Source: Albugo candida
Lineage: Eukaryota; Oomycota; Peronosporomycetes; Albuginales; Albuginaceae
NCBI GenBank assembly: GCA_905220665.1
Contig: CAJNAR010000145.1
Location: 1,054,001 to 1,118,000 of the forward strand
Direction of reading: 5' to 3'
Length of the DNA: 64,000 nucleotides
The stretch's first letter is position 1; every line of letters starts with the position of its first letter. Of the stretch, positions 56,724-64,000 are shown piece by piece. A program made the position numbers and the translations under genes. The notes beneath the pieces were generated by a model. That model searched no databases, was not told the DNA's origin, and saw only the letters and a list, made by a program, of their open reading frames with translations.

Positions 56724-57003
56724 CGTCACATACGATATACAGGCCTTTGTATACTAAATGGTCGGCAGTTCGTATTACGAGGCAGATAGTGTATATTTAT
56801 ATTTTCGTTGTATCGGCATATTTGTAATTTGAGACACAGTGACGTTGCTTGCTCGGAAAAAAATACATCGACAATTCTCATTGGTTCCGATCACTCATAC
56901 GTATCAATGCTTTCACTCAAAAGGGAAATGTATGGATTTACGCTTTCCGCAAAACAGGCATATTTGCTTTCTATACCGTAGTTTTCTCAAAGTTCATATC
57001 AAA

Positions 57004-57075
57004 TCCTCGATAGTATAGTGGCTAGTATACCTGCCTGTCACGCGGGGGACCCGGGTTCAATTCCCGGTCGGGGAG
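57004..57075 (+). tRNA. tRNA-Asp (GUC)
   Basis: A 72-nt cloverleaf: acceptor pairs TCCTCGA/TCGGGGA with discriminator G, anticodon loop CTGTCAC with anticodon GTC, and T arm with B box GGTTCAATTCC. No intron. A T-rich tract follows, suiting RNA polymerase III termination. An identical copy lies inverted at 59288..59359. Confidence 0.97.
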
Positions 57076-57213
57076 TTTCTTTCTCCTTTCGGTATATTCT
57101 CTTCCAGCAAATACCCTTCCGTCCATAGCAATGTTACTCACTGAAGGACAGCCGTTATTGTATCAGAAAGTAGCCATTAAAAAGCCAAATATAAACAGAT
57201 TGCACCCAACACA

Positions 57214-58512
57214 ATGTCCAACAATGATAGACATCCGCTTTCTTATCGTGACGTGGGAATCAAACCCACCGGAAGTCTCACTCGTGGAAGCCCCGGACAT
57301 AATAAAACTCCTCTAAATGATAAAGTATACCTCTCTTTCCTCCACACTCGATACCTCGCTCAGTCGATTTTTAGAAAATCTGCTCCATTCCTTCCAAGAT
57401 TGAGACCACACTAAACGATACTGCAGGAGGGCCTAATGCTTTCTGGAGTCGGACTCAACGCTTCAATGAAGCTGAGGTGGAGACCATGAGAGATTGTACT
57501 ACAAAGCCACTATTCACGCATTTTGACCATAGAACGCATTGCCTGGACCCGGCGCGTACTATAAACTCCCGAGCTTTGTTCGATCAGCAAATATATGTGG
57601 CTCTGTGTCTCGACTCGGATACGGTGTTGGGTTCGTTTCAAAATCAGATCGTTTTGGCAAGAGCCTCAAACACATTCTCCCTGGACCCGGGCAATACAAT
57701 TCGGGCGCGCTTGGAAGTGTGTGTACCCGGAAACCACAAAGCTCCAATGCAAATGCTCGCGTAAGAGCACATATCTCCTAATTTGAATGAGACATTAGTG
57801 AAGAATGTGATGTTGTTTAGCAAGCAAGAAAGATGATTCCGACGAATCAACAACCGGGTCCAGGTGCTTACAACACAACAGAGACTACTTTCTCTAGTCC
57901 GAGTGCCGCGTATGCTGCATTCTCGTCCAAAGTAAATCGAAGTAGGACCATATGTGATGACATCCCCGCTCCCGGTCAATACAAAGTCGAGACACCAGAA
58001 ACAAAGCTGCCCATGCATTCTGTGTTCAGATCAAAGGCAAGGCGTATCGAGGACCTGACGAGCGAATCACCAGGTCCTGGAGAATACAATACAGAGCAGG
58101 CTGAAATTTGTATGAGATACGATACCGTTGCAAAAGTCCATCCGAACGCTATTTTTCACAAAAGTACAAAAGATCGATTTTCTGAGCTCAATCGAACGGA
58201 AGAGACTGCTATCGGTACGTTCGACAGATAAAGGGAGCATCTCACAAGACACAATTTGTGCTGGTAGGTCCCGGGCACTACGACAACTCCCCAAATATGA
58301 AGCAACTCCGATCGACAAAGATGCGCAGCATGCAAATCGAACGTCGTGATCGGTGGAGTACTGATCGTCCTCAAGATGTTCCAGGGCCAGGTATGATTTT
58401 CGAATAAGCTATTCGCAGTATACTCAAATGTCTATCTGATAAAGCATACTATCGTCCATCGTTCATTCCAAAGCAGTCGCACAACTCCAACGCTGACAGA
58501 AAATGGCTATAG
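57214..58512 (+). CDS. Sperm-tail PG-rich repeat (STPG/SHIPPO) axonemal protein
   Basis: Six exons: 57214..57324, 57375..57476, 57533..57760, 57821..58214, 58268..58390 and 58445..58512, giving 341 aa, close to STPG1 (334). Repeats of PGPGxY type occur as LPGPGAYY, LPGPGQYN, QPGPGAYN, IPAPGQYK, SPGPGEYN, IGPGHYDN and VPGPAYYR, each followed by an F-x-S/R-type block. Every intron (50-60 nt) is fixed by frame and by the repeat pattern; read singly, the frames show only three pieces. SHIPPO proteins line flagellar microtubules, which fits zoospores. The TAG at 58510 is one base from the stop of the opposite dynactin gene. Confidence 0.85.
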
Positions 58513-58513
58513 A

Positions 58514-59232
58514 TCAGGTTTCAGGAGCGCCAAAATTCTCAAAAAAACGACCAATTCGGGTCGTACACACTTCCTGGGTGCATTCAGGCATATCTCCCAC
58601 GTATCGGCCTAAAAAACGACATGTCAACAGAACGATCAAGTACCGACGATATTTCAACCTGGGATGCCTTGTATCCTGGAAAATGGCGGTATCACTGCAT
58701 CACTGGGAATCACTGTGTTATCTTCAATTCGACAGCAGTCACGTATAATCACTCGCTTGCCCTTCATACATCTGTTAACGGTACAACCAGCAGAGTGGAC
58801 AACATCACACACGCACAATCACACAATTTTGTCCGATATAAACATATGACCCAATCGCTGCAGCTTCAATGATTGTATCCGACCCGATATAGATATAATC
58901 GCCGAGTCTGATTGGGATAAAAGTGAACTCGTCCATAGTGTTTGTGTGCACCGATGGCTTGATAATGCAATTTTTGAGAATAACACACTGTCTTCCGAGT
59001 GATACTCGCGCCAAATCAGCGCGTATGATTGTTCCCGAATCGATAATTGTCTGCGTGCATTACATATGTTATGAGAACGAAGCATTTTTTGAGTTTGACA
59101 TACCTTTCCACGTAAATGGATGTTATTAGCACAATGAAGCGTACATTGTCGACTTATTTTATTCCCACTGGACGTCAGAATGTATTTCTCTGAATCGAGA
59201 TGAATCAATGGAGCTTCGACGTACGGATTCAT
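58514..59232 (-). CDS. DCTN5: Dynactin subunit 5 (p25)
   Basis: Four exons: 59104..59232, 58817..59050, 58659..58761 and 58514..58608, giving 186 aa (human 182). Left-handed beta-helix hexapeptides run through [33 protein letters not shown] style turns and [12 protein letters not shown], then [24 protein letters not shown] and the C-terminal MPECTQE. p25 sits at the pointed end of dynactin and helps dynein bind endosomes. The last intron uses a weak GTTGAA donor; without it the protein would stop in GIPG and lose the conserved PECTQ block. The third exon begins after a GAAG acceptor. Confidence 0.9.
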
Positions 59233-59287
59233 GGAATTTGGTAATGTGTCTGACAATTAGAGGATGACTCCAAAATCAATGAAAGAA

Positions 59288-59359
59288 CTCCCCGACCGGG
59301 AATTGAACCCGGGTCCCCCGCGTGACAGGCAGGTATACTAGCCACTATACTATCGAGGA
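59288..59359 (-). tRNA. tRNA-Asp (GUC), inverted identical copy
   Basis: The 72 bases read on the minus strand are identical to the gene at 57004..57075, including acceptor stem, GTC anticodon and B box. A T-run follows on its 3' side. It starts 56 bp from the dynactin ATG and points toward that gene. Confidence 0.97.
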
Positions 59360-60071
59360 TTGATGACGATTGTGCCGTCAAGCTAATTTATAAAGCTAAC
59401 GCAGCTCGTGCGGGCTGAAGTGAACTTTTTGCGTTGTGATAGTTACCCGAAGGCGTCAAGAATACGATCACAATTCTTGCTTGCGTCCCTTTCTAGCACA
59501 TTTCATGGTGCAAACATACACCACTTGTCAAAGAAACATCCAAGCTCGATGCACTTCCTTGAACTTGCTGCTCAATAGTGTGAGAAAAGCAACGACTTCT
59601 ACCGCAATTATCCTGCCTTTGACGCCGCAATGATCACATACACATCACAGGCAGGAACAACAGTAATTGTATCAAGTTGTCAATTTGTCAAATCACGTTA
59701 CCATAAGAGCAGTAAATTTAGCTTACAACACATAGTGCACGGCACAAATCTAGTCACATCGTGTTACGCTCGAACACTCACTAGTTCTATCAGGCCAACA
59801 TTATTAATTTCTCACAACAACTAATATTTGCGAATAGCAATTAGTGCTTTTATCGGTTGTTATGATTACCTCTATATACACATATTCGCGTTTCTATAAT
59901 ACTGCGGTAGACCAAAGTCCATGAAACGTAATGTCGTTGTCTTCTATCTAGTTCGATGCAACAAAACGACACAAATTGCGACGTACCCCAAAAAACACGT
60001 CTTACTATCTTCTAGCTTTCATGAAATGATAAACAACTATTTTCCTCACATTACAATTTCCACTCAAAGCC
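59360..60071. other. Intergenic region, about 710 bp
   Basis: AT-rich DNA upstream of the secreted-protein gene and of the minus-strand tRNA. Short plus-strand frames of about 65 codons (59436..59633, 59630..59824, 59921..60124) show no signal peptide, family or consistent composition. I see nothing I would annotate. Confidence 0.45.
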
Positions 60072-60929
60072 ATGAAGTTTCATCACACATTACGCTTTCT
60101 CGGTATCGCCATTGCAGTCCTTGACGCATCTTCACTGGAATCGTCTGTCTCTGATTCAAATGACAAGACACTTATCTCACAACCACAGCCTAAAAGAGCT
60201 TTGTTCTTGAACGATACAATCAAACCATTGACAAGCACTACAACCACTTTAAAGGCGACTGATGCGGATGCACTAAAAGATATCAAACCAAGTGGAACGG
60301 TGACGCCTTCAACCGGTACCCCACAACCAGGCAGCAATTTGCCATTGGGAGATACTCCGGAGAAGCCAATTTTGCCATTTTCACTCAGCTCTCAGCCTCC
60401 TTCACTTGAAAATAAACCACCACTTGCTGCGATCCCAACACCTCCAGGCACAACTCCTCCTCCAGGCACAACTCCTCCTCCAGGCACAACTCTTCCTCTG
60501 GGATCAACTTCGCCAACGACCGCTACGAAACCTCTGGAATCAAGTCTGCTAACGACTCCGACCCCGCCCCTCGGATCAACTCCGCCAACGACTACTAGTC
60601 CCCTTCCTGGATCAAACTCACCAACGATAACTCCAGCTCTGGGCACAAATTCTCCAACGACAACACCTTCTCTGTTATCACCTACACCACCAAGTTCACC
60701 TCCTGCATCACCTACACCACCGGGTTCACCTCCTGCATCACCTACACCACCGGGTTCACCTCCTGCATCACCTACACCACCGGGTTCACCTCCTGCATCA
60801 CCTACACCAACGGGTTCACCTCCTGCATCACCTCCCGCACCAACTCCCCCAAAGCTGCTGTCGACACCAGTTGAGATCACTAAGGGTAAAGGTACCTCAG
60901 AGCTCCCGGTATCTACAATCATTCCATAA
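60072..60929 (+). CDS. Secreted Pro/Thr/Ser-rich repeat protein
   Basis: 285 aa, ATG at 60072, no intron. A likely signal peptide (MKFHHTLRFLGIAIAVLDA) is followed by a short region and then a low-complexity body of Pro, Thr, Ser and Gly. It has no Cys after the signal peptide, no membrane span and no GPI-type hydrophobic end. Repeats are PPGTTP three times and SPTPPGSPPA about five times. It resembles hydroxyproline-rich or mucin-like wall proteins. RxLR and crinkler-type motifs are absent. It could be a cell-wall component or a secreted host-interface protein; neither can be shown from sequence. Confidence 0.72.
   Translation: MKFHHTLRFLGIAIAVLDASSLESSVSDSNDKTLISQPQPKRALFLNDTIKPLTSTTTTLKATDADALKDIKPSGTVTPSTGTPQPGSNLPLGDTPEKPILPFSLSSQPPSLENKPPLAAIPTPPGTTPPPGTTPPPGTTLPLGSTSPTTATKPLESSLLTTPTPPLGSTPPTTTSPLPGSNSPTITPALGTNSPTTTPSLLSPTPPSSPPASPTPPGSPPASPTPPGSPPASPTPPGSPPASPTPTGSPPASPPAPTPPKLLSTPVEITKGKGTSELPVSTIIP
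60441..60494 (+). repeat. Three 18-bp in-frame repeats (PPGTTP)
   Basis: Three near-identical 18-bp units starting at 60441, 60459 and 60477, differing by one base in the last. They keep the reading frame of the secreted protein. Confidence 0.85.
60681..60830 (+). repeat. Five 30-bp in-frame repeats (PTPPGSPPAS)
   Basis: Five contiguous 30-bp units from 60681. Units two to four are almost identical, while the first has AGT for GGT and the fifth ACG for CCG. The pattern suggests recent expansion by slippage or unequal exchange, so copy number may vary between isolates. Confidence 0.9.
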
Positions 60930-61059
60930 CCTTGCCGATTCCGTGTAAATCGCCGTCAACTGTCCCTTTGAACGATGTTCGTTTGGAGAATTTGACCAAC
61001 CAACTCTTAATTTCAGATCCTTTTTGATATTAGCGCTTCATCATTAAAAAAAATTAACC

Positions 61060-62559
61060 TTACATTTTGACACCATTTGGCCTGAATTTGATTTGAGTAG
61101 ATAACACGACATCGGATGCAAAAAGCGCATCTGTGATATTCAGAATATCGCCATCTGAAAGTAGTTCGCCCATTGTTTTCTCCAAATTCACACTGGTTGC
61201 CTCGCGAAGCGATGGTGGGCCTTGCATATATAAGTTTGTTCGTCCTGTGGAAATGCTTGGACACAACAAGCGATATTGAGGGCCACAAAGCTCCTTCTGT
61301 ATAAACTCTTTCAGCGTCATTGATGTGTCATTGAGCCAAAGCACTTGATTTGCTTGTTTGGAGCACACGATGCAGTCATTTTTCTTCTCGTACACAAATG
61401 TGTGCGAATAACAGCCCAATGCGCCCATATGCATGTGATAATTATTCATCATTTGGCTACAGTAAGTCATCGCTTTGAAAGCCTCATTCACACACATTGC
61501 TGCAATGATTGCGTTTGTGGATGCAACTGCCGGAATTATATTCTTCACAACTCCCAGCGTCAAATTATACGTAACACCTGCGATTCCGTACTGTTCTGCT
61601 CGTTCTTTGGCTTGATGGTACACCCACTGCATATCTTCAGCAGAGTCTTTATCGAGTTTTCGAGCGGGAAAATTGCGTGCCCAAAGCACAAGATAGGCGT
61701 ACGCAATACAATGCGCGGGCTGACGTGGCGTTTCCGCGATTGTGCACATTGGAAATGAGGTTTGAGGAGGAAATGATTCCAGAGAACATTCAAAGCAGCT
61801 GGTAATGCGAGGGATAATCACTCTTGCTTGACCTCGTAAGCCTTCCGTCCCACCATCAATTAGCGGAATGATCGTTGACGGGTCCAATTCACCGTTATCG
61901 TCTTCCTCTACCACTGACACCACAAGAGAATTCACATATCGTCGAGCTTGAATGTTGTCCAAACCACACAAAATCACATGAAATTGGCGATAAAACTCTG
62001 CATCCATTTCCTGTACTTTGCAAACGTGAGGTGTAACCTTAAGATCAGTCAAATGTCCCATTTTCGCTTTGACAAAAGCAGCTGCACATTCGGCTTTCGA
62101 CCGTCCAATATCGCGCTCCCGAAAGAGAAATTGTCGATTTAGATTCGACACGTCAATAGTGTCCATATCGATAATATGGATCTTGAGAAAACCCGAGAGT
62201 ACGGCGTTTTTCAGCAATTCACACCCCAATCCACCAGCGCCAATAATTAAAACTTGACATTCCTCATGGAGGAATCTCATCGTTTCTTCTGATTTGGATT
62301 CATCATATTCACCCAATGGGATCGAGCCCGACTCACTCGGAAATGAAGTCGATTGCTTTAGAAGAGTGTGTATATCCTCAAAAGCTTGCAAAGTGTGAGG
62401 GTTTTGCCTCATTGAGTGATCGGAATTCTGCTTACTCGAAATATCTTCGGTATCCGCAATAACAGAAGATTTGAATTTCTTTGCGAGTGGAAATTCGTTC
62501 GTTTCGGGCGCGACGGTGAAGCGTGGAGTGGAAGCAGCGGTCGGATACGCTGCGACCAT
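61060..62559 (-). CDS. UBA3: NEDD8-activating enzyme E1 catalytic subunit UBA3
   Basis: 499 aa, ATG at 62559, no intron. The ThiF/adenylation fold has the nucleotide motif VLIIGAGGLGCELLKN and DMDTIDVSNLNRQFLFR. The catalytic Cys lies near residue 270 in FPMCTIAETPRQP, and CxxC zinc ligands occur in SCFEC and in CIVCSK. The C-terminal ubiquitin-fold domain (about 410-499), which binds the E2 UBC12, is present. With its partner NAE1 (not in this window) it activates NEDD8 for cullin modification. The N-terminal extension of about 95 residues is hydrophilic and longer than in animal UBA3. Confidence 0.95.
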   Translation of the reverse strand: MVAAYPTAASTPRFTVAPETNEFPLAKKFKSSVIADTEDISSKQNSDHSMRQNPHTLQAFEDIHTLLKQSTSFPSESGSIPLGEYDESKSEETMRFLHEECQVLIIGAGGLGCELLKNAVLSGFLKIHIIDMDTIDVSNLNRQFLFRERDIGRSKAECAAAFVKAKMGHLTDLKVTPHVCKVQEMDAEFYRQFHVILCGLDNIQARRYVNSLVVSVVEEDDNGELDPSTIIPLIDGGTEGLRGQARVIIPRITSCFECSLESFPPQTSFPMCTIAETPRQPAHCIAYAYLVLWARNFPARKLDKDSAEDMQWVYHQAKERAEQYGIAGVTYNLTLGVVKNIIPAVASTNAIIAAMCVNEAFKAMTYCSQMMNNYHMHMGALGCYSHTFVYEKKNDCIVCSKQANQVLWLNDTSMTLKEFIQKELCGPQYRLLCPSISTGRTNLYMQGPPSLREATSVNLEKTMGELLSDGDILNITDALFASDVVLSTQIKFRPNGVKM

Positions 62560-62703
62560 GTGATGATTCTCTTACAATAATTTTATCCAATCCGACCTAA
62601 TGCGTGGGATAAGCTCGAGTTTATTCGAAGAAATAGCGTCGAAACGCAATGGTATGAGGGTATAGAAAAAATCGACTTTACGATGGAAAAACGTGTATAA
62701 TTT

Positions 62704-63894
62704 TTAGAAATTACTGTTGGTTTGTGGCTCAGTGGACAGAACCAACGCAACTTTGGAGGAAACTGGACGGTTGAGCACCTTACAGATAAACTGACCGGCT
62801 TTTATAAGTTTGGTCAAATTAATACCGGTTCCAATATGGAGGCCATGAAGCATGTAGATGACGTCTTCGGTCGCGACATTTCCAGAGGCTCCAAGCGCAT
62901 AAGGGCAACCTCCAAGACCAGCAACAGAGCTGTCAAATATGGAAATACCCTCTTGTAAGGCGACTAGAATGTTCGCAAGGGCTTGACCATAAGTATCGTG
63001 AAAATGGCCGGCCAAGCAATCCACTGGTGCGACTTGTTTTACAGCTCTAAGCATCCGTATCGTGGAGCCTGGATTACCAATGAAGCGGAAGCACAGAATA
63101 GGGTGAGGTAGCAAATGAACAAACCTGGAGTCCCAATTCCTATGGTGTCGCCGAGAGAGATCTCATAACAGCCCAAATTGTAAAGGCGTTTTGCAACATG
63201 AGCAACATCAGCAGGGTCTACATATCCTTGGTACGGACATCCTGATACGCAAGAAATGTATCTACAACGCAAATGTGACTATGAGACTTTCAGATGCATG
63301 TGAGATTCCACCCGCGAACGCGAATTCGAAGGTTCTTTGCCTCTTCCATAATCGGCAAAAAGCGATCGAACGTCTCGTTGATGCTGCAATTCGTGTTCTT
63401 CTTGGAAAATGCCTCGGAAGCAGCAGTGAATATCGAAATCTCCTTAACTCCCGCATTCATCGCGGACTTGAATCCCTACGATGTTTTAGGCTGACTCGCC
63501 TCACGCAAAGCAAGTAAAAGTATGCTGACACAAACTTGCATGTTTGGTATCAAAGCTGAGTAACAGACACCTTCCATCCGCTTTATCTTCTGCACCACTT
63601 GCGTATGATCTCTCATTTGTGCAACCCATTTTGGCGAAACAAAAGATGTCATTTCAATGGCCCGACATCCTGCATCAGACAGTCGATTGATCAACTCCAC
63701 TTTGTTCGATGTTGAAACCAATTTCGTTTCATTCTTACAAGATAACCAATGTAGTGGATTGAGTGAGATAGAGTGGATACCACTGATACCTGGAGTCCAT
63801 CACGTGGACCAACTTCAACGATTTTCACTTGTTTTGGCAACAATCTCATTGTAGCAGGAATGCATGTGCGTCGATGATGATACAGACGTGACAT
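62704..63894 (-). CDS. HMGCL: Hydroxymethylglutaryl-CoA lyase
   Basis: Five exons: 63790..63894, 63536..63733, 63312..63475, 63125..63261 and 62704..63068, giving 322 aa (human 325). Active-site features are R31 in EVGPRDGLQ, the metal-binding His pair in [10 protein letters not shown] and the catalytic Cys in [21 protein letters not shown] and [10 protein letters not shown] also match. The first 20 residues are basic with no acidic residue, fitting mitochondrial import, and there is no C-terminal peroxisomal tripeptide. It cleaves HMG-CoA to acetoacetate and acetyl-CoA at the end of leucine breakdown. The frame stays open upstream of this ATG to near the window edge. Confidence 0.94.
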
Positions 63895-64000
63895 AATGTT
63901 TCTTATGCAACGACGCAACTTAATTCGCTGAAAATGGATAAGTGCGCTTTCGAATAGGAAAAAGATTTGCTGCCGAACTTGCACTTTTGAATCGTCTGTT

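Noticed and set aside
58621..58872. 83-codon plus-strand ATG frame
   Set aside because: Antisense to exons 2-3 of dynactin p25, which are fixed by homology.
60681..60830. CRISPR-like array
   Set aside because: The units are contiguous, have no spacers and encode a protein repeat in a eukaryotic gene.
60392..60922. 176-codon Gly/Val-rich minus-strand frame
   Set aside because: Exact antisense of the Pro-rich repeat protein; the repeats create the open frame, and the plus strand has a signal peptide.
60072..60929. RxLR or crinkler effector
   Set aside because: No RxLR, dEER or LxLFLAK motif after the signal peptide, so only a secreted repeat protein is supported.

Overview
This looks like nuclear DNA of an oomycete, most probably an Albugo-type (white rust) or similar biotroph. 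The pointers are a seven-helix receptor fused to a phosphatidylinositol phosphate kinase, a plasma-membrane H+-ATPase with a large extra loop near its C-terminus, a pentafunctional AROM protein, a CD36/croquemort-like protein, flagellar genes, and many very short introns (about 46-95 nt) in a compact layout. The species call is inference. The bacterial-style TTG/GTG starts at the 5' ends of several long frames are not real starts; I used internal ATGs or joined exons by hand on GT-AG (once GC-AG) sites and family alignment.

Layout. 1-8.05 kb: two-exon MyTH4-FERM myosin (-). 8.4-10.9 kb: a decayed, unrecognised gene on the minus strand. 11.5-17.1 kb: UBR7 (+), CD36-like (-), CSN2 (+). 17.2-22.5 kb: MFS transporter (-) and an ELYS-like nucleoporin (-). 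23.0-28.0 kb: tomosyn-like protein with a PDZ domain (+) meeting a TruA-type pseudouridine synthase (-). 28.1-32.5 kb: two tandem double-MAPR genes and a choline-transporter-like protein (all -). 32.8-38.1 kb: FANCJ-like helicase (-), SEC11 signal peptidase (-), organellar RsuA/RluB-type pseudouridine synthase (+). 38.2-43.6 kb: a secreted/type I surface protein (-) and the GPCR-PIPK (-). 44.1-54.5 kb: GAF/coiled-coil protein, AROM and plasma-membrane H+-ATPase (all -). 55.2-59.4 kb: TPH coiled-coil protein (+), STPG/SHIPPO protein (+) and dynactin p25 (-), the last two between an inverted pair of identical tRNA-Asp genes. 60.1-63.9 kb: repeat-rich secreted protein (+), UBA3 (-) and HMG-CoA lyase (-).

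The genes mostly serve unrelated housekeeping roles: aromatic amino-acid synthesis, NEDD8/COP9 control, vesicle traffic, secretion, membrane transport, RNA modification and flagella. Two likely surface or cell-wall proteins (38.2-40.1 kb and 60.1-60.9 kb) are the most lineage-specific products. No CRISPR, insertion sequence or intact transposon was seen. The least explained parts are the pseudogene at 8.4-10.9 kb, the PDZ-containing tomosyn, the one-base gap between the STPG and dynactin stop codons, and several small ORFs beside large genes.
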